The notes under the pieces are model-generated. The model was given only the letters and a program-made list of their open reading frames with translations. It was not told where the DNA came from and searched no databases. A stretch of 64,000 bases of DNA from positions 19,443,265 to 19,507,264 of the forward strand of contig NC_092573.1 in the NCBI RefSeq assembly GCF_037975245.1. The letters are read 5' to 3'. Position numbers and translations under genes: made by a program. Shown here piece after piece: positions 15,001 through 30,000 of this stretch; position 1 is the first letter of the stretch; every line of letters starts with the position of its first letter. Origin of the DNA: Apostichopus japonicus. Taxonomy: Eukaryota > Echinodermata > Holothuroidea > Aspidochirotida > Stichopodidae.

Positions 15001-18000
15001 ATCACCGGGATAAGAACTTATATAACTTTGTAAAATGGACGACGATAACAAACTACTTTATTTTAGGGTATATCCCAAAAATATCAACGATTGTAAGCAA
15101 AGAGGGCGTTAGACCTGCACATGTCATGATCAATTATTATACGTTAATTACGTAACAGTTCTTCATAGTACATTAAAAGAGAAATCGATGAATCATGCTG
15201 CATCAAATCAATGATCCCAAAAGGTTTCAGAAGTTTAAGTGTCCGCTTTCTTTCCTTTGTTTGCTGTTACGTGAAACCTGTATTGAGGCGTTCATGATAC
15301 CAGCTAAGACAAAATATTTCCTTTTGTTTTTCTTTCTCACATAAAGGTATACGTCATGGCAGTTTGTATCATGCCATTTAGAAGCAATCCCCAATGTCGT
15401 ATCATAGTTAAGGTACATGTTGAACGCGTATAACATTGTGCTTCACAAAGTAGTAACTTACATGTTATCGCATTGCCGGACACGTACTCACTTTAATGCG
15501 CGATATTGCCATTGGACTTCAATTATTCATCCTTAAGTTTTAGAAATATTAAGAAACAAACTCACGATGACGTTAAGTTTCTTTCTAACGAAGTCACTGC
15601 CTTTGGTGCTTTCAATACCTACGGTGATAGGCCATTCTCCAACTTCAACTCCAATCACCACGTAAGTGACAGTGAAGTTATTGCGGTACCTTACTGTGAA
15701 TTCCTTCTTAGCTGATAAAACGTTAGGTGTGCCCTCAGAAAAAATTTCTGGTGGTGTTATTAGAAACATTTCTACCTGCCATGAAAAATAATACTTCTTT
15801 ATATTAGTAACACATATATAGACCAATGTCGGACATTTTGTAATAAATGGTATTCCAAAACTGCTTCAAAATCAGAAATAGCTTCCCTTTTCACCAGAAA
15901 CAGGAAAAAAAAAACGACTAGCTATGATAAGGTGACAACGCGAGATCATTATGCTTCTTGTTCCTGGTTTCTGCAAGTATCCCTTGCTCTAATATTCTTT
16001 TCTTTCTGCAAATAATGTAGCATGTGCTTTCTTCATTCTCAAATAGTTTAATACTGTATTTCCTTGACTATATATGAATATGTAAAGTCAGACAGATAAA
16101 CGAATAGAATAAGTCGCTGGTAGTCTTAAACACAACACATGCCACCACTTTCCCTGATTTACTTTACATTTGCATTTAGTAATTTACCAACTAGGCAATT
16201 GGTCTGGGGAAGTACTTTCTGAAGTTTATGCTTATCCTAAGTTGCAAGTTCTAGAATTCATGTGGAGAGGGCTATCATGAAAACATTCACAGTATGCAAG
16301 GTACCTTGTCTTTAATCTCGGTGCCGTTAGCAGATGAAATAGTTATTATTTGTACTGCATTTGTAAACATGCAATCCTGGCCAGTAGGCCTAGTTAATTG
16401 AAAGGTCATTATTTATCATGTATACTATAGGCCGACTCTATATCCAAGGATATACACTGACTGTACTATGTGTGATATTCTCTAACTTGCTAACATTCCT
16501 TGTGATTCCATTTCCTACCTTTTATGTGACACATTGATCATGATCATTGACAATCTCGCTTCTATAAGTTTAGTTTCTGCTCTCTTTTCTTTTAATAGTC
16601 AGCCATCAGTCTTTTGCCAATTTCGACAGTTTGGCTCCACTTGTGAGATACTCTTCTATGTCAACCGCTACATGAAGCAAGGACATTTAGTAATAGATTT
16701 CCCATCCACTTGCTATAGTTTTACCAATGGGTCAAACAAAGCTTTGCCATCAACTTCTTATAATGCCAGGTAATTTATCGCCACTTCTTTACACATTTAC
16801 TAGCTTTGAAATGTTCATATGTACAGCGGAGTAGGCTAAGCTAGGGCTACTAATACGACAGTGTCACCAAGTTTTCGCACAATAAGCAGTAAAACATTGG
16901 AATGTAAGTGTCGAAAAATGCCGATTTCGAATGTGAGGGCATTGACACACACATAACTGTTTTTTTACGGAACGCATACTCAGAAACAGCGGACAGAAGG
17001 ACGAATTTGTATGTTTACAAATGTAGGTATACAGTACCGTGTTTAACAGCTACCGTGCTCAGTAACATGCCCGGTTTATCTGTGTCCTGCATTGCGCAAA
17101 GGCGATTCTTAAAACTCTGAACTGACCTATATTACATCCATTGAAGTCTTTCTTCCAAATTCACATTGATTTTAGTTGTTCATATTATTTTCAGTGCGAT
17201 ATGTACCATTTTGTTCGATTTTTACCAGTGAGCCCAAGAACTCCGAGATTCAACAGTCTAAATGCATAAACATTTCTGATTGAATGTCTTTATTTCCAAT
17301 AATTTGAGATTGAAATACCTGTCATGAGTATATAGTTACAACTACAAGATCTTACCTCCACATCATCGTAGGCATAGTTAAACACGACTGCTTGGATTTC
17401 CACGTGTTCGTTCCTTTTAACAGAATACGGTAGTAGCAATTGAATGCTAAGATCAGACCATACTACCAGCTCTGTTGGCTCAATGACGCACATTGGGAAA
17501 TTCTCATGAAGACCAAACGCTTGTATGGACCATGTAGTCATACTGCCAGGTAGGGTGTACCGCCGATAAACTGGTTCGTTACTGTCGGGGAAAGGATTGT
17601 ATATATACACGTTATCACCGCTTCTGTGTAAGGACATTTCTCTCTTTTAAAGAAACAACAAAAAGAGAAAACGGGATGATAAACGGTTCCTATTTCAGAT
17701 TTGCAGGATATCTGAAATGTTTTCGATTGACTAATGTCGAATATAACATGACCTGTAATTAGGCTAATCATGCATTTTAACGTAGAGTTACACTATGGAT
17801 AAACAGATAGAAATCATTCAAGCTTATCCGGAATCGCATATTTCTAATTATCTAATGAAAACCATCCAAATTTAGTACTCAATAATGCTACACGAAGTAG
17901 ATTCAGACTTACGAGTCGACGTGAACTACGTCAAAGGCCCATGAGTCTGGAACATCGAATCGAACTGACGCATCATTGAACGGATCATTATCAGCGATGC

Positions 18001-21000
18001 TTCCAAAACCTGCTAAATCAATATCAATATTTTCCTCACAGGATTCGTCTCTTTCAGCCTTCTTACAGCAGGCGATAAAAATTCTAATTAACTCATCGCC
18101 GACATCTTCTGTCATCTCAGGAAATCTTGTCCGAGCCCGTCGCTGGAATCTTACTGACTTCTCATTACATGAGCCACTTCCAAAGCGTCGGTGTCCTCTT
18201 GAGCAGGCAAATATCTTTCTTTCGTCGTTGCCAAGTTCTTCAACTGTATGTGTGGATGAAATTCAACCAAAACAAAGAATATCTAGAGGTTATTATTTCC
18301 ACATGATTAGAGACTTGTATTTAGACTTCGTGTTTGTTTAAAGTATAGTTTAGAACCCCTAATTATTCCCAATAGCGAGTGCTATATGTTTGTCCCCTGT
18401 ATGACATATCCATCACCCCGCACTTTACTCTTTTCCATTTCCCTTATCCCTTCATTGTCGTTCAATACATATTAAATGTTTGCCGGGTTCAGTGACTCCG
18501 TGTCTAATAGCCTTACTGACTGCTTGTCTCCTTCATTGCCGATTGCTCGTATGTGAACACATGCTTTTAGAAAATCATTACTCGAGATTGGAATACACTA
18601 GAGAGCTTCCCAAAGCTTTATTTTGCACATAAGACAGCCTGCATCAAAAAACAACCTTTTTCCGAGGGGGTCACATGGACTTTTTTTTTTTTCTTCAAAG
18701 ATTTGTTTACATTCAAAAACCGGTCGTTTGAAAACCTTCAATCAACTAACCCTTTCGACTACAACTAGCTAAGACATACAAGGACTCAAATCAGGAGCCT
18801 CACGGGCATATGTAGAGAGATGGCTCTGTATTTGGGGAAAATATGTCAAAAATAACGTTTTTCGGTCTATGTTAGGGCCAAAAAACGGTCAACTTTCCGA
18901 AAATATTTATCCCGAATGCCTCACCCTACAGAAAAGATTTTTAGCTCTCCAGAAGCGCCACACTGAACTTCAATTCTAAATAGAAACAATTTAGCAATAG
19001 CGCCTCCACTTTGTGAGAAATCCTTAGCAATTCAACTCGAGCATTTTTATGCATTAGAATTTCGGGCAACCAACGTTGAAATGCTCCGTGGTGTAGTTAG
19101 GGTAAATGTTATCACTCACGTAATTGAAACGGTAACTATTTAGCACATATTATCATGGCTAAATACTACTAAGAGGCGTTAGACCTTCTTTTAATGGGCA
19201 ATTTGACCATCCAGCAGTTGGAGGATGACGACATCGCTGAATCTGAAGAAGATTCTGACGATGAAATCCTGATATGGTAAGCCACATGCACACTGTATGT
19301 ATTGTGTATACATGTATATATGATGTACTGTTGTCGCGCAATAGGCCTATATGACTCATCGTTACGCTTGATTACCATTGTATTACATAATACATGTAGG
19401 TCAAGTAGTTTGGAGGGAGGGGGAGGAAAAATCAGTCATATTTCTCACATTCAACATCAAATTATATTTTACTTTTAAAATAACATGTCTTGAACTCATC
19501 AAACTATCAAAAGTCCAGCAGATTTCATCAAAATAATTTCAAATGGGCAAATAAAAAGTACAGTGTATGTATCTTAACCTCATTTGCATATTTACATATC
19601 TAATTAGCTCAATTATAAAAAAAAAATTATAAAAATTAAAACCTCATTTCAATACCTATCTGTCAATACTTGGGTCCCTATTGACAAAAATGACCAAATC
19701 TTAAGTAATTACAATGTGTAAATATATTTCCCCCAGGGGACAATTATATGATCACAATTGGGAATGAAGGGGTTAAGCTCTGCTGAAGAGGAGCACACTG
19801 GTCCATTTGTAGTATCTGGCGGGCTTTAACACAAGATAATATAAGGCCTTGTTTGATGAGCGTCGTAAGTAACTCCTAGATTATCTTAAAGAGGTTATAA
19901 AGTGGTGTGTTTTCATGTCTTGGAATAGTTTATCTACATTACTACAACACCACCCATGCGCAACTTCCCCCTAAAACGGCTTCAAACGTCAGAAATTCGC
20001 TGTCAAAGTATTCCCTAGAGACCTCTCGAACTGCCAATCATAACAAAAATTCAAGCTGCCCGACGCAGTTCATCTGGCGTCATCAAAGGAATCATTTCAG
20101 CAAAAGCCGACTCCCGCTATTTCTTCTCCCGAATCTACCGATTCCGAGGAAATGGGACTTCACCTCTCAGAAACTTCGTCAAGCTTTGACGAAAATGATT
20201 TTCTTGAAGAAAAAGATGAGGAAATATATAGTTTCCGATGGTAATGGAGATATTGGTGTTTTGCCCTAGACGCGTCGCTGCCGATCGAAGTCCCCGAGCA
20301 GAACGGCTGGGCTATCCTGAACCGAAACTGGTCGGTTGAGCATAAACAAAACCACCCTTATTAAGACCATAATATGATTTAAATTATCTCGAATGTCGAT
20401 GATCCTGCTACTTAACTTCGTAGCGAAGCTTCTGAAAGTTTGTTACTTACAGTGCAAGGAAACGGTGACATTCTGTACAGTGCAAGTGCAACTCTATAGT
20501 TCTAGCAGTGGTAACATTGGGTCTAGACCATAACTAATAGACGTTGTGTAACAGGCTGGCCCGTGTAATTGTATCTTTCAACTGTTGCATTAAATCATAA
20601 CACAACGCCACTAAAGAAAAATTGCAGATCTAGTATTGATTATTCTAAAACCAACTGGCTTTAACTTTTGTGTAAAATATTAGGTAACCAATTAAAAAAA
20701 TTGTCATTTGCTGCATCAAGGAGGCCTATATGCTATCGTCATAACAAGTAATTTGGCAATAGTATAGGCCCACAGGCACTCGTAACATTGTGTTTGTGTA
20801 GTGTTATGAACGAGTCGTGTCCAAATTCTTCGATATCTGTCATCTTTTGGAAAACTTCAAAACTCCAACAAAACTCCAAACACCAAATCTAAATTACTAC
20901 AGAGCACTGCAACAGTGTAAAAGTTGTGTGTTCTCAGACGTTTAAGAATGTAAACATAGCGTCCCGGAAGTGAGCTGAGTTCCTCAACTGACCTCACGCC

Positions 21001-24000
21001 GCATTACCGTATATACAACAATTTTTAGAAAGTTTTTATCACCCTCGAATTTTTGATCGTGTATTCCTCAAGGATGCAAGCTGACATAAATTGGGTATCA
21101 TTGGAAAGCTACGAGTGTACAGAATACGATGATAAAGAAAAATCTGTCCATTTCATAACCTCTTTAAATTATTCGGCGAGAGAAAAGTGTTAGTTGACCG
21201 TTCTTTTCCCTTCCGGGGTTCCATTACAATGAACTTGAATCCAGCAAATATAGACCAGGCTTTGGTTTAGTCTTCCTTGAAATGTTTAAAGTAATCTAGG
21301 TTATTTCATGCTCTGTATAATCTCTAGTGGAAGAAGTCACACCTGTCTACTTCCTAATCACTGTGTGTGGCCAGTGTAAAGTTAGCTCTTGTCTGGTAGG
21401 GTGGGATGGGGCTTAGTTTCTCTTTGTTTTTAACTTGTTTCGGACGACGTAGTCTGCAAGCAACTCTACCATACACCTAGACACTCCACACTGCCATACA
21501 TCTGCAGTAGAGACAAGCTAGAAGGTTATAGAAACTGCTCATATTAATTGCTAGACAGTACTTAGATACCAAGAATTGTTAGATAACTTGTGCTCTGAGG
21601 GACTGGTCGATGCTCTGTGGTAGACGACGCAGTTAGGTAATACTGTTTAGGAGAGGCTTTTATATAGACGCCCGCACCCCTACCCATGGTTCTGCCATCC
21701 ATGTGATGAACACCCCCCCCCCCCACACACACACACACACCCCGTTCACACACACACCCGCCCGTCCAGTGGATGTCACTCAACCGACTGAGGAATGACT
21801 TGCGCGCGGACAACCGTGGGCTCGCTTCTTCCTGCAGTGGCGGATTTTAAGTACATCATGAAAATGCATATATGGTATACACACACAAAGATACAAATTC
21901 AATAAACTCACGTAATTCTTCAAGGGACCGTCTTCTGTGGCTGTTGACATTAGCTACACAGTGAGTACCTATCAAGATCAAATTAAATGATATAGTTGTA
22001 AATATTATTAACTGGTTTTGATCCTCTGAACAGACAAAGTGTTCATAGCCTATGGTTGGTTAGTGTGTCCGTTCATAATGCGGGAGGCCCAGGTTCGAAT
22101 CCCGATGGCGGCTGGAAGTTTTTTCATTGTTCTGTGTTTTGCGACTCATTACCGTTTCAAGTATGTATGCCTATATATTCGTTTGCCTTGGTCGATGATT
22201 TCCATTTCATTTGAGACAGTTCTGTTCAAAGTATCTCTTTCGAGATCAAGCTGAAACATTAACAGAACTAGTATTGTTCGATTCAGTGGAAATATATATA
22301 TATATATATATATAAATATATGTGTGTGTGTGTGTTAATGAAAATAGTTGGTTAGCATCATGTTTGTTCTCTAGAGTAAGGCAAAATATGTCACCAAAAA
22401 CAGAACTAGTATTGTTCGATACAGATTTCAAACGCCTACTGTGAAATTACGACCTTCCTTACCGGTTTCGAACCTCTGGACATACAATCAGCGTCCATAG
22501 CCTAGTTGGTTAGGGTGTCCGCGTACAGAGCGGGAGGCCCGGGTTCGAATCCCATCATCATCATCATTATTATTGTTAATGTTAACGTTTCATTCCAGAT
22601 ATTAACGATAGTGATTTTAAACATGCATGCAGTGAAGTTTCAAGTTAAATGTTTCTCAGACCTTCTCGATCACCGACGTTGAGTGGTCCATCGCTGGCCA
22701 TTACTGTTACACCAGCATTCTGTAATAACAGATAATACAGGTAGTATATTCTTAGCAACATTTGAAAAGCATGTTCATATAGTTAAAGTTCAATTAAACC
22801 TCCGAACTGGGACGGACAAATCAACAATGCGTTTGGAATCATGCCGTGTGTGGTTTAGGAATTATCAGTTACTAGTTTAACGAATTTGCTTTTTTTGTTT
22901 GTTAATAATATGTCAATTTTTCTTCCAATACCTTGAAAATGTGTTCGGAGGTCCTTCCACCACCTGGACCGCATCCAGTGTCTTGTGTGTCCATTGTTGA
23001 AAACATCTAAATGAAAATATAAAACATTTTGAGGTACATCTTGGCTGTAATTATCTCATCGTTTCTCTTAACCTTTTCTATCCTCTATCCTATACAAGCA
23101 ATGATATTTTATAAATGGTTGATAATTGTAGCGTATTATGGCCCTCTCAGTAACCAGAGCAACGGTCGAAATGAAAAATGTTTTTTATTTTTTTATTTTG
23201 AGAAGCGAGTGGGGAATCATCACATGGTAAATGATCGAAAGACCGGTTGTCAGGCTTAACGAGATCAAACGGTCTCTATTTCATACATAACATTAAAACC
23301 TCTAAATAGCGTATAGAGTTTTGTATTGTGTATCAGACTATGTAAAGTATGACCTATAGTTACCTAATTGCCAAATAGTCTTCTAACAATTGTATTGTTA
23401 CCTTTTTCCTAGTTAGCCCGTGAAAATCTCTCAAAAGAAGGACTGCTTTATCTACGGCGATCAATGATACATTGGTACCAGGTTCAGCAGATATCCGAAA
23501 TAGGACTGGATTATTCGGTTCCGCGTGTTCTCCAAAAGGTATTCTGTCCGTATCCACAACTCCTACGGTGACCTGTTTTGAGAAAATGTTTGAAATATTT
23601 ATGCATCGGAATATACTTTCATCAGTAAACTTACCATTATACATATCTGTTATGATAACATCACAAAGAAAGAAATGTGATGTTATATTCTAGCCTGTAT
23701 GGGGGGGGGGGGGTATGTTGGCACGAAGCATCTCTGTTGGTCATGTCCATGGGTCTCTCATTTCCAATCACCCATACTCTTAGCTCAGACACAATGCATT
23801 TGTTAAAAAATCGACATATGTCGGCTTTCGTGCTATGATTAAATTATATATGCATATGCATAGGCCCCAGTATCCAAAAACCCAGTTCATACGTTTCGGC
23901 AAGCTTAGTAGCGATTAGACATGTATATTATTGCATGGACTAACCACCTAGAAATGTTTGAGAATTACATGTAGAAATGTATGTAGAAACCACATGTCAT

Positions 24001-27000
24001 TCACGACGTATTGTAGATACAAGTCAAGCAATTAGCTGTTACCCGTACCCTGACATTACTAATTTACCAAATTTGGCAGAGATATAAATCTTATTGCTTT
24101 ACTTATCGTGTTTGAGCCCAGGCACGTCGAGGGTCCCAAGGCAACTTGACGAAACACGGACGTGAGTATGATAGGAAGACATGAAGCCAGAAGCTTGTAG
24201 TGTATGGGGCCTAGGCTTTCTGTAGCTAGGTCTAATTAAGCCTAAAAGTAGTGGAATCGTCACAGCAGCTTTTTAGTTTTGCTCAATTCATTTTCAAAAT
24301 CTCCAACCTCGAGAAATTTACATAGCCTATGACAATCCAATTAAAAAAATGTCGATTACTTCCAATCAGAGCACTAGAAACATGCATATGTCAATTTAAT
24401 TCGACTTATGTCGATATCAGGACTTATGGCACACTAGACGCCCGCACATATGTAATTGTCTTTTCATTGTATTACCTACAAACGATAACTTTACCCTCTT
24501 ACATAAGCCTTTGTTCTTTATATCTCACAGCTCCAGTTGTCAGTCGATTTTATACAATACTACACATACACAAACGATGACCATCGCATCGTTTCATTCA
24601 AAATGGAAATTCTTACAAGGTGCAGATTTATGATTTGAACCAGAAAACGAAAACAATTAGTTGCTCCGATGCCCAAACTTATACATAGTGCGGTAAGCTA
24701 CCCATATATCAATACAATTACATTGTATTATCCAAATACATGTATACAGCTTAATATCAGAGATATCTGATCCACCCACTGATTGCGTTACTTTTTACTA
24801 ACATCACGATGCCTGTATGAACCAAATTTTACATTAAGACCCGTCCACTTCTTAATATTCATGAGATGAGAACGAAGAATAATAGGGCACATTTACTCAT
24901 CATGGGGCATATATCTACCGCGTATCACATTGATTGAACATGTGGTTGTTACAGTATCGTGCTTACAAACTATTTTTGACAATTTTCCTTTAAGCTTCAC
25001 CCAGTGGCGTAACCAGGATTTTTTCAGTGAGGGGAACGCTGGGGGGGGGGGGGGGCTTGACCATTTCTTGTGAGGGCGTCTTGTTACTATCTAAGCGGAG
25101 CGCCACCATGGGTTGGCGAGCAGTGCCCCGAAATTTTTAGCTAAAAAGGCCTCCTAGATCGTCGGAAGTGACACTTACCAAGCCTAGTAAGCAGGGGCGT
25201 CAATTCGACTTTAAACGTGGGGGGGGGGGGGCGTAATCGATTTGAGTATTCCGGCCGAAAGTACTATCAAAGCGGAGCGCCATCATCGATTGGCGAGCAG
25301 CGTAACAAGAAAATTTTAGATTTCAATACCTGTCAGATCCCTGGAGATGGAACTTGCTAGGCTGGATAGCAGCCATCTAGTTGCGTGATTTCGGGAGAAA
25401 ATTACAAATTTGTCACTCATGAAATCTGCAATAAAGTTCATGCGGTCTTAATTTTTGGTGGATGATTTCTGTTATTAGTGATTCCAATTGACATCAACAT
25501 TAGAACCCTGTGCAAGTTGACAAATGATGAGGCGAACTGGAAACCCCAGCCCCATTTTGCCCTATGTTTCAGGATAGAATACCCCTCATTTGTTCAAACC
25601 CATGGCAACTAACAATCTGTGAATACATTTTCTTCGAAATGGGCACATTATATTACACCAAGTCAGTCAAGGATGACCCCAGGGCCTCAGATATAGGCGT
25701 ATAGGAACGATGCCCCAAAATGTCCCCGGACATACTATAGGCGAAGGAAGCTATCCGCCGCGACTGCGTGTGAGTTTCTCGACTTGCCGTCCTGGGAGTC
25801 ATACCACAAAATTGTGAGTTTGACACCAGCTTTGACATTTTCGACAAATCTGCAAATTGCGCTTGGAAAATAACGAAAGATTGACTGGGCTTTCAGCCAA
25901 GTAACATACTGAATGACCGAACTATATGTCAAACTGACATGATCAAAAACTGCGTTTGAAACTTTATTAGGGTGATAGACTGATTCTCAGCGATAGTAAT
26001 GTCTACTTTCTTGAAAATTTGTTTTTTAGCGGTTTTAAGAGCATCAGGGTACGTCCCAGAAGTGAAAACCCGGCCTAAGCGCTATGTTACTTCCGGCTTT
26101 TCAGCAACTACAGCCTACTGCCGGTCCGCGGTCGGAGGGTCGTTCATGAGTGCAGTGGCGTAGGAAGGTACCTTTGAGTGGTGGGGCTGAAGACTGATGG
26201 CAGGCCTGGGGGAGGGGTCTCAGCCCCTCCCCTTTGAATTTTTTTGGCATTTCCAGGTGGCCTCAGGTGCAATTTGGTGCATTGTAGCACACTTCAACAC
26301 CCACTCCTGTTTGTAAATAATTTTGCATTTTCACCTGGCCTTAGATGCAATTTGGTGCTCCAAATGAGATTTTTTTTCTCATTTGGAAATGAAAAAGGGG
26401 TTTTCTGACTTGCGAAGCGGGGGGGGGGGGGGCGGAATGATACTTCCGCCCCTTCATATTTTTCACTGGTGGCTTCCCCCCAGCCCCCCGGTTCCTACGC
26501 CCTTGCATGAGTGGTCATCATGGAGATTCGAAACCATTCAGATCAATGATATATTTTGTGCACATGTAATTTTTTTTTCGACACCCAAAATCCCAGTGGG
26601 GGCGACTGGTGGGTGACAAGCTTTCATGGGGGCTGTCGCCCCCACGCCCCCCCCCCCTTGGCTACGCCACTGGCTCCACCCATACAAATATAATAACTAG
26701 GTAAATTTGTTATTGCAAAGAACATGTACATGATATGTAGTTACATCACCATACTAAGTTTAAACTAAATTGGACATACGGTTGCAAATATATTGACATT
26801 TATAAACAATGTGGTAAGTCCCGCCAAACAAACCAAAGCCAAAAGTGCACTGATCATCATAGGGCATCTGTTTCCCAAGTACAGTATGCCATTGATTCAA
26901 CTTTTGTTTGTTGAAATACCTTGTACAGGCTTAGTACGACGACTTTCCACTAAGCCCCATCCACTCATGACTATTAATGAGATAACAATTATTGTTGCAA

Positions 27001-30000
27001 AGAACATGGTCTTATCATGTAGTTACATCACAATATCAAGTATGAACTAAACCGGACGTATACGATTGATAAGATATCAACATTTAAAAAATTCTAGTCA
27101 CGCCCACTCGTTTATATTCATGAAATGGGAACCACAAATAATATGTCACATTTACTGGTCATAGAGCAATTACCTACCAAGTATGACATTGACATTGTTT
27201 TTTTTCTACGATTATAGTGGGGTTCTCAACCATCCTTTTAGAAATGTGTTTCGTTTACGTATATCAGAGTTGGGTTTCAACCATCATTTTAGTAAGGTGT
27301 TTCTTTAACGTATATAGGCAGCGGATATCCGCTTAAGTATAATTTACTTGATTATGACATTCTCTTCGGACTTCAATTCTCACAGAATCTGCTATGATAT
27401 GGTTGTTTTCCCCAATAAAGTAAGCGACGATTCGGGCGCTCGGTATCATTTCCGGTGCGACACTGATTTGGTATCCGTCAATATTTCCAACCTGCCGGCT
27501 TCCATAATGGATAATCTTACCTCTCGCAATTACCTGTCACACACAAAAAAGGAAGATTGTTATGGTATATCTGCGAAATTAAGTGTTTATCGTAAAAACA
27601 TGTCAACAAGTTTGAGTCATATTATAAATCCAAATCTTATATATAACAGTAAAACAACTAAATAAGAAAATGCTGAATCTCGAATGAGATACAAAAATAT
27701 TGATCATTAATGGAAGTGAAACAGCCATAAATAAAATACTTTCATGTCCGACATAATAAAATAAGGAAGCTCGAAATATTTAGTTGGCGTTAAAATATAT
27801 ATATATGTATATTTTTATATATATACAAATATAAATATATATATATATATGTTGAGACTAGTTGAGACTAATGACTCATATCTGATATGATATGATTATG
27901 TTATGATACTTACGAAAACATGGATAAAAATCTCAATTCTTTGTCGTTCCAAAAAAAGGTCCAGGGTGAAAGAATCTCCATACTGAAAATATGAAATATT
28001 TCATAGTTAATCACTGCAGGTCAGTAAACAAAACATCGTTTAACAAAGAATATGAAAATAACTCATTCCGACAATGAAATACGTATCAGGTTAATGACAT
28101 TTCTGTTATTACCAGACACGAGGTGAGCTACGACCTTACGTTATAAATCAATATCCAAGCATTTACTGCACGTACGTTGTTAGTGCATGGACGGCTGTTT
28201 TGAAGCCTCAGCAATTGTTTTATCCATGTTGTCAAGGAAACGGCTACGTAAAATATTGTAATAGTCATATGCTATACCTTTCAAATCAGTTATATGATCA
28301 TATGCCAATGAACAATGATATTATAAATATACAAGTAAGTACCAGAACATGAAAACATATCCAAAACAAATAATAAATTCATCACCGTGGAGTTGAGCGC
28401 TGACCATTGTCACTCACGTGAAGACAAGACCCCATGATCAAGCATCTATACAGACTGGTTTATACATTGAATAAGTACGACATTAATACATTTTCTGCAT
28501 GGGTTCATTGCAGTGTAGATTTTGTAAAAAGCTTACTCTGAAAACAATATCCGGCGTTCGTATGACTAGATACTCATTTCCATTCGATGGGCTTTCATAA
28601 GGTTTAAGTACAAAAGACATATTGGCGTTGCTGTCTCGATCCAATGTGACGAGCTGATGAGAGAAAAAATATATATTGCTGAAAACATTCATTGCTCGCA
28701 GTGAGGCGCATTTCGTTGTATTCTGAGTTCAACCTCACTACTAGATATCACTTCATTACTCGCAATGATGTGCATTTCGGTGCCCTCTGAGTTACTGCAT
28801 CTATGAAAACATTCATTGCTCGCAGTGATGTGTATTTCGTTCTATTCTGAGTTATACCTTCTACTAGAACACAATTAATTATTTGCAGTGAGTTATATTT
28901 CGCATAATTCTGAGCTATACCCCATGCTAGAACATAGTTCATTATGCATGGATTACGTATAGTGTGTTGCAATTCAGTGCACTCTTGCTTACCTCACAGA
29001 ATAGTACATTCATTGCTGGTAGTCCATGGGTGGATTACGTGTAGTGTGTTGCATTTCGGTGCACTCTTAGTTACCTCATATAATAGTACATTCATTGCTG
29101 GTAGTCCACGGGTGTATTACGTGTAGTGTGTCGCAATTCAGTGCACTCTTGCTTACCTCACAGAATAGTACATTCATTGCTGGTAGTCCATGGGTGGATT
29201 ACGTATAGAGTGTTTCATTTTCACTGCACTCTTAGTTAACTCATAGAATAGTACATTCATTGCTGGTAGTCCATGGGTGGATTACGTGTAGTGTGTTGCA
29301 TTTCGGTGCACTCTTAGTTACCTCATATAATAGTACATTCATTGCTGGTAGTCAATGGGTGGATTACGTATAGTGTGTTGCATTTCGGTGCACTATTAGT
29401 TAACTCATAGAAAAGTACATTCATTGCTGGTAGTCAATGGGTGTACTACAGTGCCCGACTAACTTATCGTAGTAATAATTCAGCACTTCAATATATTCAA
29501 CGCCCAAACGGACAATAAAATGCGGTAAAATCGTATGTGATCCTAACTGTTATAATGTTAATACAAAAAACATTTCGTTAAAATGACGTAGAATTTTATA
29601 AGTCCATATGTAGCCTAGCACGTTTGTACATTACGAATAAAAAACATCTATATTGCTTACATTAAAGGTGATTTCTTCGCAACCGATTGGCACGTAAATG
29701 AGGTAGTTAACCTCTCCTTGACGATCCGTGCTGTCTGTGAACTCACTCTCTTCGCCATAAATATTATATTCATCTCGAAGACTTACACTCGTGTTGTCGG
29801 ATAATTTGCAAGTTGCGACCAATCTCACAGGTACCAGTGGTGCTGGCCGTCCATTTGTGTACTTTAACTCAGTCTATGGAACAAGAAGTAAACAATTACA
29901 CAAACGCAACGGAATTTTGGGCGGTTTGAAACCTACGAAAAAAGTTGATTAACATAAGGATATTATAATATTGATAAATTCATGTTAATCATACTGTACA

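Noticed and set aside
22040-22562. Two possible tRNA genes
   Set aside because: Both have A and B box-like parts, but no pairing acceptor stem and odd tails, so they are better read as SINE heads or decayed copies.
23360-23402. Extension of exon 14 to a later donor at 23364
   Set aside because: It would end in a phase that puts exon 15 out of frame and lose the GCGPGGG segment.
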